Source: Cecembia lonarensis LW9
GTDB taxonomy: Bacteria; Bacteroidota; Bacteroidia; Cytophagales; Cyclobacteriaceae
Direction of reading: 5' to 3'
Assembly (NCBI RefSeq): GCF_000298295.1
Contig: NZ_AMGM01000032.1
Location: forward strand, 1-45,402
Length of the DNA: 45,402 nt
The position numbers and the translations under genes are program-made. The notes under the pieces were generated by a model that was not told where the DNA came from, ran no database searches, and saw nothing but the letters and a program-made list of their open reading frames with translations. Shown here in pieces: positions 1 through 9,264 of the stretch; the stretch's first letter is position 1, and each line of letters begins with the position of its first letter.

Positions 1-364
1 TGTAATTCCTGCCTGTGGCAGACAGGCGTGTAATTAGTGGACAAAAAATTCCATTTCTTCAACAGAACAAGACTCTCAAACCTTCAAAGCTCCCACTTGG
101 CTCTTTTGCCTTTTGCCTTGGCTCTTTCTTTTTGTTCAAGGTTCAAGGTTCAGATGTTAAATATTAAATGTTAACCTTTAACTCTTAACCGTTAACATTT
201 TGACTCATTCCAAGGTGGTATTGTCAACATTTCAAGCAATTTCCTTAATGAAATCCTTAAGACCTTAACTTCTTAATGGTTCACAATCTTCCCAAATCCG
301 GCTTTCCTCTAATCTCCACTCCTCACTTTTCATTCATCACTCCTCACTATTCACTCCCCCCTCC
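1..364. repeat. Repeat-rich intergenic DNA at the left edge
   Basis: No gene is visible here. Positions 11-27 hold a small hairpin (GCCTGT, five-base loop, ACAGGC). From about 95 to 130 there are CTTTTGCCTTGGCTCTTT-type pyrimidine repeats, from 136 to 160 GTTCAAGGTTCA repeats, and from 160 to 200 a run of TTAACCTTTAACTCTTAAC-type repeats. The stretch at about 310-360 is made of CACTCCTCACT-like copies. The same repeat families recur in almost every larger gap of the window. Confidence 0.7.
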
Positions 365-1681
365 TCAAACCCCTATCCCATAATGCTCAAATCCCAATCC
401 CTTCAAATACTCCCTATCATAAATGTTCCTCCCATCAAACACCACCTTATCTTTCAGCAACTTGCCCAAAACCTCCCAACTCGGAATACGGAATTCATGC
501 CATTCGGTCACGAGCAACAAGGCATCTGCATCCACACAGGCATCATAGGCGTCCTTGGCATAAGTCACCGTATCCCCCAAGTACAGGTGCTGTGCTTCCT
601 TCATCGCCACAGGGTCATAGGCCCTCACTTGGGCACCTAAAGCCAACAACTGCTCGATAATCACCGTCGCCGGTGCCTCCCGCATATCATCTGTATTGGG
701 TTTAAAGGCCAATCCCCATACCGCAAAGGTCTTGCCCGAAAGGTCCTTCCCATAATGCTGCTTCACCTTCTCCACCATCACCTGCTTCTGAAACTCATTC
801 ACTTCCTCTACTGCCTGAAGTACCTTCAGTTCATAACCAAACTGCCGTGCCGTACGGATAATGGCCTTCACATCCTTGGGGAAACAGGAACCCCCATAAC
901 CCACGCCCGGATAGATAAACTTGTTCCCGATCCGAGGATCCGTTCCAATCCCCCTCCGCACCATTTTGGCATTGGCCCCAACCCGCTCGCAGAGGTTGGC
1001 GATGTCATTCATAAAGGAAATCTTGGTAGCCAACATGGCATTGGCCGCATACTTGGTCATCTCCGCGGAGGGAATATCCATAAAGATGATGCGGTCACCG
1101 TTCAACTGAAAAGGTTTGTATAGGCGTTTCATGATTTCTTCCGCCCGTGCCTCGTCCACTCCGATTACAATGCGGTCCGGCTTCATAAAGTCCTCTACAG
1201 CAGCTCCTTCTTTCAGAAATTCCGGATTGGAAGCCACTGCAAAGGGCAGGTCTGCCCCACGTTTTTCCAGTGCCTGCTGCAAGGTATTCCGAACTTTCTC
1301 CCCTGTACCTACGGGGACGGTACTCTTGGTCGCCACCACCATATAATCTGAAAGGTGCTGTCCGATTTCATCGGCTACTGCCAGCACATATTTCAAGTCT
1401 GCGGAGCCATCCTCACCGGGAGGGGTGCCCACAGCGATAAAGGCCACTTCGGAACCCTGAATGGCTTCTCCCAAGTTGGTAGAGAAAGCCAGCCTACCCT
1501 GGGCATAATTTCTTTTGACGATTTCTTCCAGTCCGGGTTCATAGATGGGCATGATCCCATTTTTTAGCCCATCGATTTTTTTCTGGTCCACGTCCACACA
1601 GACCACTTGGATACCTACTTCCGCAAAACATGCGCCTGACACCAGACCTACATAGCCGGTGCCTACTACGGTGATTTTCAT
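365..1681 (-). CDS. ugd: UDP-glucose 6-dehydrogenase
   Basis: This 438-residue protein belongs to the UDP-glucose/GDP-mannose dehydrogenase family and should oxidise UDP-glucose to UDP-glucuronate with two NAD+ in the cytoplasm. The N-terminal Rossmann motif GTGYVGL is at residues 7-13. The catalytic cysteine motif [10 protein letters not shown] lies at about residues 261-270, and the C-terminal UDP-binding domain contains [16 protein letters not shown]. Length is normal for the family and the ATG start sits directly before the nucleotide-binding motif. It is followed in the locus by no other gene and preceded by a UDP-xylose synthase, with a 367-bp repeat-filled gap between them. Its product feeds both that enzyme and the UDP-glucuronate 4-epimerase-like protein at 40568-41641. 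Confidence 0.95.
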   Translation of the reverse strand: MKITVVGTGYVGLVSGACFAEVGIQVVCVDVDQKKIDGLKNGIMPIYEPGLEEIVKRNYAQGRLAFSTNLGEAIQGSEVAFIAVGTPPGEDGSADLKYVLAVADEIGQHLSDYMVVATKSTVPVGTGEKVRNTLQQALEKRGADLPFAVASNPEFLKEGAAVEDFMKPDRIVIGVDEARAEEIMKRLYKPFQLNGDRIIFMDIPSAEMTKYAANAMLATKISFMNDIANLCERVGANAKMVRRGIGTDPRIGNKFIYPGVGYGGSCFPKDVKAIIRTARQFGYELKVLQAVEEVNEFQKQVMVEKVKQHYGKDLSGKTFAVWGLAFKPNTDDMREAPATVIIEQLLALGAQVRAYDPVAMKEAQHLYLGDTVTYAKDAYDACVDADALLLVTEWHEFRIPSWEVLGKLLKDKVVFDGRNIYDREYLKGLGFEHYGIGV

Positions 1682-2048
1682 AATTTATTGTTAAATGTTC
1701 AGTTGTTCAAAGTTCAGTTGTTCAAAGTTCAGTTGTTAATGCTTGCTCCGAAGAATTTCGGAGGGTTAAGAGTTAACTGTTAACCTTTAACATTTTAACC
1801 GTTAACCGTTAACATTTTAACCGGAGAGCTTTGGATTGTTCAGTTGTTAAATATTAAGGTGTGTATCCCTGATTAGTGCTGACCGTTAACGCTTAACCGT
1901 TAACATTTTAACTATTAATAGTTAAAATCCTGATTTGAGAGCTTACTCTTTTATTGAATGCGGAGGGGAAAGTTGTTCAGCGTTCAATTGTTCAGATGTT
2001 ACTGTTTCATTGTTAACCGCTAATACTTGCTCCGAATTGGTCATGATT
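1682..2048. repeat. Repeat-filled gap between ugd and uxs
   Basis: The gap holds GTTCAGTTGTTCAAA copies (about 1697-1735), a perfect hairpin repeat at 1746-1763, and several runs of TTAACCGTTAAC-type repeats (1765-1930). A half-copy of the hairpin repeat (GCTTGCTCCGAA) ends the stretch near 2035. No coding potential and no recognisable promoter or intrinsic terminator is seen. Confidence 0.7.
1746..1763. repeat. Palindromic repeat CTCCGAAGAATTTCGGAG, copy 1
   Basis: A perfect 7-bp stem (CTCCGAA/TTCGGAG) encloses the loop GAAT. Identical copies lie at 3181-3198 and 40426-40443. Two copies are preceded by GCTTG, and all are followed by GG plus TTAA-type repeats, so this is a dispersed intergenic element rather than a gene-specific terminator; there is no T-run after it. 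Confidence 0.8.
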
Positions 2049-3005
2049 TTAATGTTTCTCAATAAATTGCGTACTTAGTTCCTTTTCAAAATAGGCTATA
2101 GTCTTGGCAAGTCCTTCTTTCAGCTGAATAGTGGGTTGCCAATTAAGTTTTTCCTTAGCCAAAGAAATATCGGGTTGTCTTTGCAGAGGGTCGTCCTGTG
2201 GAAGTGGCTTGAAAATAAGACTACTGCTGCTATTCGTCAATTCCAAGACCAATTCCGCCAATTCGAGAATAGTGAATTCATTAGGATTACCAATATTCAC
2301 TGGTCCCACAAATCCCACTTCATTATTCATTAACCTAACCATGCCTTCAAGCAAATCATCCACATAACAAAAACTTCTGGTTTGGCTACCAGCGCCATAA
2401 ATGGTGATCGGATCCCCTTTAAGGGCTTGAATAATAAAATTACTGACCACCCTGCCATCATCAGGATGCATATTAGGTCCATAAGTATTGAATATTCTCA
2501 TGATTCGGATATCCACCTTATGTTGCCTATGATAATCAAAAAACAAAGTTTCTGCACAACGTTTTCCTTCATCATAACATGCCCTAGGCCCAATTGGGTT
2601 AACATTCCCCTTATATTCCTCTGTTTGTGGATGAACTAAAGGATCTCCATAAACTTCAGAGGTACTGGCCTGTAGAATTTTAATTTTCAACCTTTTGGCC
2701 AAACCAAGCATATTAATTGCGCCCAAGACAGAAGTTTTTGTGGTTTGCACAGGGTCAAATTGATAATGTATGGGGCTAGCTGGACTTGCTAAATTGTAAA
2801 TCTCATCAACTTCTACATAAAGTGGCCAAGTAATGTCATGCCTTAGAAACTCGAATCGAGGATTACCTAGAAGATGATAGATATTCGATTTTCTTCCCGT
2901 AAATAAATTGTCAACGCATACCACCTCATTCCCTGCGTTCAACAATTTTGCACACAGATGAGATCCCAGGAAACCAGAGCCTCCCGTAACAAGAATTCTT
3001 TTCAT
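2049..3005 (-). CDS. uxs: UDP-glucuronate decarboxylase (UDP-xylose synthase)
   Basis: An extended short-chain dehydrogenase of 318 residues. The NAD-binding motif [10 protein letters not shown] is at residues 7-16, and NLASPASP (about 71-78) and the catalytic Y-x3-K in YDEGK (about 143-147) are typical of UDP-xylose synthases, which convert UDP-glucuronate to UDP-xylose through a bound 4-keto intermediate. The length matches bacterial UXS proteins. Its substrate would come from the neighbouring UDP-glucose dehydrogenase. The two genes are isolated from the main cluster by repeat DNA and lie outside the 60-bp direct repeats that bracket the rest of the locus. A dTDP-glucose 4,6-dehydratase is the main alternative, but the NLASPAS and QTTKTSVLG motifs favour UXS. 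Confidence 0.9.
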   Translation of the reverse strand: MKRILVTGGSGFLGSHLCAKLLNAGNEVVCVDNLFTGRKSNIYHLLGNPRFEFLRHDITWPLYVEVDEIYNLASPASPIHYQFDPVQTTKTSVLGAINMLGLAKRLKIKILQASTSEVYGDPLVHPQTEEYKGNVNPIGPRACYDEGKRCAETLFFDYHRQHKVDIRIMRIFNTYGPNMHPDDGRVVSNFIIQALKGDPITIYGAGSQTRSFCYVDDLLEGMVRLMNNEVGFVGPVNIGNPNEFTILELAELVLELTNSSSSLIFKPLPQDDPLQRQPDISLAKEKLNWQPTIQLKEGLAKTIAYFEKELSTQFIEKH

Positions 3006-3180
3006 GGATTAAACTATTTAAATTTTAATTTTATTTGCTTACTATATTTCCCTGTGCCTTTAAAACTTTGAAATATGACTATGCTACAGTGAAGATTTAT
3101 TTTGTTCATATTCAGGATTGAAACCTGGTTTAAAGTATTTCGGAGGGGTCAATTGTTCAGATGTTAAGCGTTAAAGCTTG

Positions 3181-3198
3181 CTCCGAAGAATTTCGGAG
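3181..3198. repeat. Palindromic repeat CTCCGAAGAATTTCGGAG, copy 2
   Basis: This is identical to the copies at 1746-1763 and 40426-40443. A 7-bp perfect stem closes a GAAT loop, preceded by GCTTG and followed by G and TTAA-type repeats. Confidence 0.8.
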
Positions 3199-3546
3199 GT
3201 TTAAATATTAACTGTTAACCATTAACTTTTAACCGTTAACATTCTGATTCAAGATAGATTCATTAAAAGTTGACAAGCTATTTCTATAAAGCGAAGGAGC
3301 GGAGAGGCGAAGGAGCGAAGGGAAAACCCAACTTTTTACTTTTTCCTTTTGCCTTGGCTCTTTCTTTTGTTCAGGGTTCAATTGTTCAGTTGTTCAAGGT
3401 TCAGTTGTTCAAGGTTAATGGTTAACTGTTAACTGTTAACCTTTAACTTTTAACCGTTAACATCCTGATTTGAAAGCTTACCCGTTGATAAAAAGCGAAG
3501 GAGCGGAGAGGCGAAGGAGCTGAGAGGCGAAGGGGAAACTTCAAGT

Positions 3547-3607
3547 TAGTCTGAACCGCATTTGGAAACGGAACATTCGCGGAAATTCGTAAGCTCTGCG
3601 CCTAATT
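3547..3607. repeat. 61-bp direct repeat, left copy
   Basis: The sequence from TAGTCTGAACCGC to GCGCCTAATT recurs at 45260-45319 in the same orientation with two substitutions and one single-base deletion. Both copies are preceded by GAAGCGGAG-type repeats and, further upstream, by a related 22-bp stretch (3258-3279 and 45184-45205). The two copies bracket the whole polysaccharide cluster except ugd and uxs. Confidence 0.85.
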
Positions 3608-3686
3608 CTTTTTTCCCATTCTACCTGTAAAAAATTACAATAATTGAAGGCGGGCGAGGGCAGTTATTTACAGATCAGAAATTGGC

Positions 3687-3755
3687 AGTATTGCTTTATG
3701 AAGTTTAAAGTTTTAGCAGAAACTAAATAGTTTATCAAATTAGTCTAGCAATACT
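3687..3755. other. Inverted repeat after the acpS-like stop codon
   Basis: AGTATTGCT at 3687-3695 and AGCAATACT at 3747-3755 are perfect 9-bp complements separated by 51 bp, about 50 bp beyond the last stop codon of the ACP cassette. It could be a 3'-end structure of the long transcript, but the loop is long and there is no clean T-run, so the assignment as a terminator is weak. Confidence 0.25.
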
Positions 3756-3802
3756 AAATATTTTCAAATTCCATAAATGTAAAACAAGAAGGGTAAAAAG
3801 AT

Positions 3803-4171
3803 TCAATTTCTCACTAAAGACCCAATATAAAGAACTGCCGAGGCCATGGCCACTTCTCTGGTATGTGAAATACTTACTGAGATAGCGTAATTTGAATGAT
3901 CAAAAAATGGATGGTGAACTACAGGTAAAGGATAGCCCTTCGCATGTTTTACAATTTCTATATCTGTTATGGCTACTTCAATTTGAGGAGACAATGCCTT
4001 TAACACGGCTTCTTTAGCACACCAGATACCTGTTAATGTGGAAGCAGGACTTGCTTTTGAGAAAGCATAAACCCACTCTGATTCATAAAATATTTTTTTT
4101 ACCAATTGTGGTTTACGGACAAGCAAGTTCTCCAGCCTAGAAATATTTTCAATATCAGTCCCTACAAACAT
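3803..4171 (-). CDS. 4'-phosphopantetheinyl transferase, AcpS-like
   Basis: A protein of 122 residues from the ATG at 4171, in the size range of AcpS-type holo-ACP synthases. The metal-binding Asp of GTDIENI is at residue 6 and the WCAKEAVLKA motif (W-x2-KE-x3-K) is at residues 50-59, with Glu54 as the second metal ligand. It should transfer phosphopantetheine from CoA to the conserved serine of a carrier protein. An in-frame start further upstream would run 69 bases into the preceding gene; the ATG at 4171 lies two bases after that gene's stop and starts right at the family's N-terminus. It is the last gene of the ACP cassette, so a dedicated role for the two ACPs of the cassette is likely (inference). 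Confidence 0.88.
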   Translation of the reverse strand: MFVGTDIENISRLENLLVRKPQLVKKIFYESEWVYAFSKASPASTLTGIWCAKEAVLKALSPQIEVAITDIEIVKHAKGYPLPVVHHPFFDHSNYAISVSISHTREVAMASAVLYIGSLVRN

Positions 4172-4173
4172 GG

Positions 4174-4797
4174 TTAAAGGTAAAGCTCCCAATTTACATC
4201 TCCTGCAACACACATTTCTAAATGGCCAGGACAGATCCAATCTCCCTCTTTTATCTTATCTCTTAATTTTCTGATACTTTCCTTCGCTAGCTCTTTATTT
4301 CCAGTTTTCAATTTAGTGACAACAGGAACATTTGGAATTAATGCATCACCGGTAAAGAAATACTTACCGTATTTAAAGGTCAGCGATCCTGGATCATGAC
4401 CAGGAGTTTCTAATACCTCTATTTTTTCACCACCAAAAATCATGACACTATCTTGATCGCCTACAAGAGCTACATTTTCTGGTATAAACTCAATAGGCGC
4501 TTCATGATAAAAGGAAAGATTTATTTTAGAGGACCTTAAGCCTTTTTGTGTAAATTCGGAGCAGTAAATAGACAAATTGGGAAAACGTTCCTGAAGTACT
4601 TTTAAGTCTTGAATATGGTCATAATGGGCATGTGTAAGAAAAACTCCCCTGACGGATTTTAATCCATCAAGGGCGTTTCTCAAACCTGAAATGCAACCTG
4701 CATCAATCAAATAAATTTCACCGGGTGCGCTTGCATCAGAAAGAATGTAACAGTTTGAAGTAAACTTTCCTCCAGGGAGTCTTTCAATAGAAACCAT
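4174..4797 (-). CDS. Metallo-beta-lactamase-fold hydrolase
   Basis: A 207-residue glyoxalase-II-like protein. With the ATG at 4797, one base after the ACP stop codon, the zinc ligands form the full set: H56, H58, D60 and H61 in THAHYDH, H134 in TPGHDPGS, D151 in FTGDAL and H192 in CPGHL. A TTG 18 bases upstream (4815) would overlap the ACP gene; the ATG is preferred. Family members hydrolyse thioesters, lactones or phosphoesters. Between an ACP and a phosphopantetheinyl transferase, the natural guess is hydrolysis or editing of an acyl-ACP thioester (inference). No signal peptide is seen, so a cytoplasmic site is expected. Confidence 0.85.
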   Translation of the reverse strand: MVSIERLPGGKFTSNCYILSDASAPGEIYLIDAGCISGLRNALDGLKSVRGVFLTHAHYDHIQDLKVLQERFPNLSIYCSEFTQKGLRSSKINLSFYHEAPIEFIPENVALVGDQDSVMIFGGEKIEVLETPGHDPGSLTFKYGKYFFTGDALIPNVPVVTKLKTGNKELAKESIRKLRDKIKEGDWICPGHLEMCVAGDVNWELYL

Positions 4798-4798
4798 T

Positions 4799-5017
4799 TC
4801 ATGAAAGGAAGGCAACTATATCTCCCACCGTTTTAAAATCCCTCAATTGTTCACCAGTTAGTTTTTTTCCAAACTCATCATCAGCAAGCACAATAATGGT
4901 CAATTTGGCCATTGAATCGTATTCAGGGATATCCTCCAAAGCCTTGTCTTCCGTCAAAGAATTCACATCAAGTTCTAATGCTTCCTCAATAAGATTTAAT
5001 TTTTCTTGGACTGTCAT
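4799..5017 (-). CDS. Acyl carrier protein 1
   Basis: A 72-residue acidic protein with the ACP helix-II motif YDSMAKL; Ser35 is the expected phosphopantetheine attachment site. It has the normal size of a discrete ACP and lies directly upstream of the hydrolase and phosphopantetheinyl transferase genes. The sequence is unlike a fatty-acid AcpP (no DSLD motif), which suits a carrier dedicated to a side pathway. About 200 bp of AT-rich DNA separates its start from the preceding reductase gene, the largest gap inside the cassette, so a separate promoter is possible although no clear Bacteroidota TAnnTTTG element was found there. Confidence 0.88.
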   Translation of the reverse strand: MTVQEKLNLIEEALELDVNSLTEDKALEDIPEYDSMAKLTIIVLADDEFGKKLTGEQLRDFKTVGDIVAFLS

Positions 5018-5213
5018 AGTTTTTTGTTTTTTAGTTTTAATTTACTTTTTCATTAAAGTCATGGACTACTTGCAGCATAATTATTCTATATGCTCAAAAG
5101 CCATTAGCTACATTTTAACAGGAAAATAAAGGATTTTATAAGGGTACGTTTCTAAATATAGTCTATAGATTAAACCATATTATTTCACATAAAATCAAAA
5201 GACTAATTCTTTG

Positions 5214-5981
5214 CTACTGCAGGTAGCCCCCATCTGCTGGGAATGAAGTGCCATTGATAAAGCAAGAACTCTCACTTAATAAAAAAATACAGGCATTTAC
5301 CAAGTTTGAAGGCTGAAGAAGCCCCATATATTGTCTTTCTAAAACAGCATCTTGCTTATCTTCTTTGCTGTTCATCAAAGCTTGATATGCCTCGGTATTT
5401 ACTTGTCCACAGACTATGATATTGATTCTGATTTCTTTTTTATACAATTCTTTGGCAAGGCATCTTGTAGCGCTTTCCAAAGCACCTTTGGTGGCAGCAT
5501 AGATGCTCACACCTGCGGCTCCAGAATGGGCAGAAATTGAAGAAATGCTCAGAATACTCAAACCTGACTGAAACCTTTTCTTTTTTGTAATCAATCTAAT
5601 AACTTCCAAATAAGAAGTAAAGTTGGCATTAAAGGTATCTTGGATTATAGATACATTTAATAGATTAACTGGTCGTCGTAAGCGCACCCCTACGCAGTTT
5701 ACAAACCCGTCTAATGGGCCAAAATCATCCAAAACCGACTGCAAACTAGCTTCTATTTCATGAGGCTTGAAAAAATCCGCTTGCCAAAAAGCGTGTCCAC
5801 GTCCTTCAAAGTGAGTCCAAAGCCTTTCGTATCCTTCTTCACTTGAGGCATGTAGTAATAAGGATGTACCCTTGCTGTCCAATTCTTTAGCCAAGGCAAA
5901 CCCGATTCCTTTGGATGCTCCTGTAATTAAAATTTTTTTCCTTTGAATGAATCCTCTATCATAGGGTATAGCCTCCGTCAA
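5214..5981 (-). CDS. Short-chain dehydrogenase/reductase 1 (FabG-like)
   Basis: A classical SDR of about 255 residues. TGASKGIG (about residues 20-27) binds the nicotinamide cofactor, NCVG lies at about 110-113, and the catalytic Ser and Y-x3-K appear in SISSIS and YAATKGA. The C-terminal GTSFPADGGY resembles FabG-type ketoreductases, so reduction of a 3-oxoacyl-ACP is the likely reaction (inference from context). The start is unusual: no ATG or GTG exists before the cofactor motif. The TTG at 5981 overlaps the end of the upstream reductase by 23 bases; an ATT at 5945, after AGAGGA, is a less likely alternative. Confidence 0.85.
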   Translation of the reverse strand: MTEAIPYDRGFIQRKKILITGASKGIGFALAKELDSKGTSLLLHASSEEGYERLWTHFEGRGHAFWQADFFKPHEIEASLQSVLDDFGPLDGFVNCVGVRLRRPVNLLNVSIIQDTFNANFTSYLEVIRLITKKKRFQSGLSILSISSISAHSGAAGVSIYAATKGALESATRCLAKELYKKEIRINIIVCGQVNTEAYQALMNSKEDKQDAVLERQYMGLLQPSNLVNACIFLLSESSCFINGTSFPADGGYLQ

Positions 5982-6678
5982 GCAATAAGTTTGTGCCAGT
6001 TAGTGTTTTTACTTGATCACTCAATAAGAATACTACCAAATTGGCTATTTCTTTGGGATCAATTGCACCTAACACCTGTTTTTCGAAATCATTATTTTCT
6101 GCAACAGCCATGTTGCTTTGAATAAAGTCTAGATTCATGTCGGTGATCACCCAACCTTTTTGGATGGAGTTCACTCTTATTTTTTTATCCGCCAATTCAG
6201 CAGCCATCCCTCTCACAGCAGCGTCTAGGGCTGCTTTTGAGGACGAATATACACTTTTTGATTTAAGACCTTTGATGCTGGATACGGAAGATAGTGCAAC
6301 TATACTTGCTCCTTCGTTGATCAAGCGCTTTTTGGTCATTAGTCGGATGATTTCAAAAAAGGTAAAGACATTGTGGTGGAACATTTGACTTACAAAATCG
6401 GGAGAATTTAGCTTTAATGGACGCACACCTCCCATCCCACCTGCATATACAATCCCATCTATTTTTTCATTTCCCAATAATTCGACTAAGCGATCCAACT
6501 CGGTATTATCATAAAAATTTAGCTGGATAAATTCAACTGCTCCATTTTGGTCAAGGTCTACCTTTTCTGAACTCACGTAAAACAGTTTGCCAGCTTGATC
6601 AGAAACAATCCGCTCTGCAATCGATAAATTGATTTCAGAATTGCTGCCAAAAACAAGAATATTTTTACCGAGCAACAT
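5959..6678 (-). CDS. Short-chain dehydrogenase/reductase 2
   Basis: An SDR of about 239 residues from the ATG at 6678, four bases after the stop of ACP2; a GTG at 6693 inside the ACP gene would add five residues. The catalytic Y-x3-K is in VYSSSKAALD and the serine in SLSSVSS. The C-terminal GTNLLLDGGY is FabG-like. The glycine-rich cofactor motif is degenerate: FGSNSEINLSIA lacks the usual TGxxxGxG glycines, so cofactor binding may differ or activity may be reduced. Together with the downstream SDR it gives the cassette two reductases, as expected if two keto groups or two stereochemistries are handled. Confidence 0.83.
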   Translation of the reverse strand: MLLGKNILVFGSNSEINLSIAERIVSDQAGKLFYVSSEKVDLDQNGAVEFIQLNFYDNTELDRLVELLGNEKIDGIVYAGGMGGVRPLKLNSPDFVSQMFHHNVFTFFEIIRLMTKKRLINEGASIVALSSVSSIKGLKSKSVYSSSKAALDAAVRGMAAELADKKIRVNSIQKGWVITDMNLDFIQSNMAVAENNDFEKQVLGAIDPKEIANLVVFLLSDQVKTLTGTNLLLDGGYTL

Positions 6679-6682
6679 GGAC

Positions 6683-6913
6683 TTATTTTTCACTGAGTTT
6701 TCTTTCTACCAAAGCTTGAATTGCACTTAAGGAATTGAAATTCTCAGGCTTCAAATCATGTACCCTAATATTGATTTCATAGGCATCATTTAATTCAGAG
6801 ATGATGGACACAATATCAAAAGAGTCCAGTAATCCTCCCTCTACTAAAAGCGTCTCTGATTCAAAGTCAATATCAGGACGAACATCCGAAAGTATTTTTA
6901 AAATTTTTTCCAT
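6683..6913 (-). CDS. Acyl carrier protein 2
   Basis: A 76-residue carrier protein. Ser31 in GGLLDSFDI is the phosphopantetheine site; the LLDS context resembles D-alanyl carrier proteins (DltC type) and NRPS-type stand-alone carriers more than AcpP. It is encoded between the GNAT gene and the reductase and lies one gene away from a DltA-like adenylation enzyme, which makes it the probable acceptor of the activated amino acid (inference). Confidence 0.85.
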   Translation of the reverse strand: MEKILKILSDVRPDIDFESETLLVEGGLLDSFDIVSIISELNDAYEINIRVHDLKPENFNSLSAIQALVERKLSEK

Positions 6914-6914
6914 T

Positions 6915-7718
6915 TTATTTTTTCAACATTGAATATGATGATTTATTCAAATAGGTAAAACCAAATTTTTTATAAAGATTCACAGCAGGGGTGTTATCCT
7001 GAATGACCCAAAGCTGGAATTGCTTGCAACCAAGGGCTGAACCTTCTTTTAGATAGTAATTCACTAAACTGTTAGCCACCCCTTTACCTCTGTAATTCAT
7101 GTCAACAACCACGTGCCCAAGCCAAAAAACAGCATTTTTAAAGTCTGCCTGTAAGATTCCGCATGGGTTTCCATCGAAATACGCCAAGTAAAGAAACCCA
7201 TTCTCAGCGAATGTAGCAACTTCTTCCATACTTAGGTGGTCTCCCGTGAATCTATCTAGATTGGAGTCAATTAACTCTTTGGCATAACGGATTTCTTCTA
7301 AACTTTTGCCTTTTTTGATTTCTAAGGATAAACCAAGGTCTTCCACATTCAATGCAGTATTCTTTAAAAAGTAACAATCCCTGGTCAGATGAGATTTAAA
7401 AGATGCTGCTGACCAGTACTTCTGATGTATCGTTGGAAAATACTTTTCACCTCTGTAGAGAATTTCTAACACAATAGGTTCATCATAACTTAAATTATAT
7501 ACGATGTCAGGTTCATTGATAAAATAATACAATCTGAAGAATCCATCTTTTCTAACGTAAAAGAAAATATTTTCCCCCAGCTGATCATACCAAAGCGCTT
7601 GACTTTCAATAAGATTAGCATACTCTTCTCTGAGTATGTAATTGTTGGTTAAGGTCTCTTTTTTGAAAAAATCTGCCAAGACTTTATCCACAAAATCAAT
7701 ATCCAAAACAGGCTTCAT
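6915..7718 (-). CDS. GNAT-family acyltransferase
   Basis: A 267-residue protein whose C-terminal half (about 130-265) is a GNAT acetyltransferase domain: VVDMNYRGKGVANSLV carries the pyrophosphate-binding R-G-x-G-V/A signature and NLYKKFGF is the usual C-terminal motif. The N-terminal 130 residues have no motif I recognise and could be a degenerate second GNAT fold. The gene is packed between ACP2 (1-base gap) and the adenylation enzyme (1-base gap). In this setting it may N-acylate an ACP-bound amino acid or move the finished acyl group to a sugar; the donor could be acetyl-CoA or an acyl-ACP. These roles are inference. Confidence 0.8.
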   Translation of the reverse strand: MKPVLDIDFVDKVLADFFKKETLTNNYILREEYANLIESQALWYDQLGENIFFYVRKDGFFRLYYFINEPDIVYNLSYDEPIVLEILYRGEKYFPTIHQKYWSAASFKSHLTRDCYFLKNTALNVEDLGLSLEIKKGKSLEEIRYAKELIDSNLDRFTGDHLSMEEVATFAENGFLYLAYFDGNPCGILQADFKNAVFWLGHVVVDMNYRGKGVANSLVNYYLKEGSALGCKQFQLWVIQDNTPAVNLYKKFGFTYLNKSSYSMLKK

Positions 7719-7719
7719 A

Positions 7720-9249
7720 TCAGCTTAATTCACCTTTGAAATACTTCTCTTTTAAGAGCGTACGGTCAATCTTTCCGTTTAAATTATACGGCAACTCTTC
7801 TAAGGAAATCAACACATTGGGAAACATAAATTTGGATACTTTATCCCGAAGCTCTCCATAAATGTATTTTCCATCTGCCCCCGTTCCTTTATACACAGCT
7901 ATAATTTTCTGTTCCTCATGATCGTAGAAACAGATAGAAGCATCAATGCGGTCCATGGCATTGAGCAAAATTTCAATTTCGCCTAACTCTACCCGCTGCC
8001 CCATGTGCTTGACCTGATTGTCCTTTCTGGACATAAACATCACCTCGCCATACTCATTGAAGCGGGCCAAATCTCCTGTTCTATAGATCAATTCAGGAAA
8101 ATGTGGGTTTAAGGGATTCTGACAAAAAGCAGCAGCTGTCTTTTCGGGATTGTTATAATAACCTAAGGCCAGGCAACAACCTTTAACACATAATTCCCCT
8201 GGTTCTCCTTCTTTTACTGCTTCGTTGTTTTCATTCAATATCAAGACTTCACAGTTTCTAAAAGGAATCCCTATTGGCAACACTTCATCATCTGCAAATG
8301 GTTTTTCAATTTTATAATAGGTACATACAGAAGTAATTTCCGTAGGACCATACAGATTCACAAATTGTGTATTAGGTAAATTCCTTCTCCAGTAATTCAA
8401 TACCCGATTGTGCATCACTTCTCCTGAAAACATCACCTTCTTTAAGGCTGTTGGTTTTTCTTCTTCAAAGGCTTGGGCATTAGCCAACAAAGCAATGGCA
8501 GAAGCTGACCACATAATGGTGTCTATTTGGTGCTGATTGATATAGGAAACCAATTGACCAAGCATCATAAAATAGGATCGGGGGATAACATACATGGTTG
8601 CCCCGCACTTCACGGAACTGTAAATATCCTTGATAGAAGCATCGAAATAAAAAGGATTTTGATTGCCAAATACGTGGTTTTCATCGAAGTCAAATGTTTC
8701 CACCAAAGCCTCTGTCATATCGATGACAGATTGATGGCAGGTGATCACTCCTTTTGGTATGCCCGTTGAGCCGGAAGTAAACGTCGCATAGATAGGATCT
8801 CTGTCGACTATCTTCCTTCTAATCTTGACCAAACTATCGATATCAACAGGATATTCAATTGCCTGCTCATAATCAATCGCCATTAAATCAGGAGCTACCT
8901 CATACGAAAATTTCTTGGAAGCAGGAGTCACGACCATGGCAACGGGATTCAGCGTATTGAGAATCAGTTCTACCCTCAATTTTGGCATTTGAATGTCGAT
9001 AGGTACATAGAAATTCCCACTGTAAGCAACTCCTAAAAAGGCCACCAAACTCTCAATATTCCTATCCACAAACACCACAATAGGTTTACGGATTTGTCCT
9101 TTGGTTTTCTGAATAATCGCCGAGCCTATGCTCTTTGCATACGCCTGAAGATTAGCATAGGTGATGCTATTTTTTTCATCTATAAAGGCGGATTTTTCGG
9201 GTACCCGCTGCGCTGAATCTTCTAAGTATTGTAAAATATTAATGATCAT
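7720..9249 (-). CDS. Amino-acid adenylation enzyme (DltA/NRPS A-domain type)
   Basis: A stand-alone ANL-superfamily enzyme of 509 residues that should form an aminoacyl-AMP and load it on a carrier protein. All core motifs are present: FTSGSTGIPKGV (about 157-168), FYFDAS with Asp203 at the position that binds the substrate amino group in amino-acid A domains, NLYGPTEIT, YRTGDLAR, GQRVELGEIE, and the C-terminal NLNGKIDR with the adenylation lysine at residue 493. Presence of the FDAS aspartate argues for an amino acid rather than a simple fatty or aryl acid. The exact substrate cannot be read with confidence. The neighbouring ACP2 is the obvious partner. Confidence 0.87.
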   Translation of the reverse strand: MIINILQYLEDSAQRVPEKSAFIDEKNSITYANLQAYAKSIGSAIIQKTKGQIRKPIVVFVDRNIESLVAFLGVAYSGNFYVPIDIQMPKLRVELILNTLNPVAMVVTPASKKFSYEVAPDLMAIDYEQAIEYPVDIDSLVKIRRKIVDRDPIYATFTSGSTGIPKGVITCHQSVIDMTEALVETFDFDENHVFGNQNPFYFDASIKDIYSSVKCGATMYVIPRSYFMMLGQLVSYINQHQIDTIMWSASAIALLANAQAFEEEKPTALKKVMFSGEVMHNRVLNYWRRNLPNTQFVNLYGPTEITSVCTYYKIEKPFADDEVLPIGIPFRNCEVLILNENNEAVKEGEPGELCVKGCCLALGYYNNPEKTAAAFCQNPLNPHFPELIYRTGDLARFNEYGEVMFMSRKDNQVKHMGQRVELGEIEILLNAMDRIDASICFYDHEEQKIIAVYKGTGADGKYIYGELRDKVSKFMFPNVLISLEELPYNLNGKIDRTLLKEKYFKGELS

Positions 9250-9264
9250 AATCGGATCCTAAAA

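Larger units (their letters stand above)
3006..3802. repeat. 797-bp repeat-filled gap downstream of the ACP cassette
   Basis: No convincing gene is present. The block contains GTTCA and GTTAAC repeats (3145-3245 and 3365-3470), a hairpin repeat at 3181-3198, purine-rich GCGAAGGAGCGGAGAGGCGAA repeats at about 3293-3320 and 3492-3535, CTTTTGCCTTGGCTCTTT repeats at 3335-3370, and copy 1 of a 61-bp direct repeat at 3547-3607. The last 150 bp before the phosphopantetheinyl transferase stop are AT-rich single-copy DNA with a 9-bp inverted repeat. Confidence 0.7.

Noticed and set aside
5214-6678. The two SDR genes as UDP-sugar modifying enzymes
   Set aside because: They are classical FabG-like SDRs rather than extended NDP-sugar SDRs, and both lie between ACP genes.
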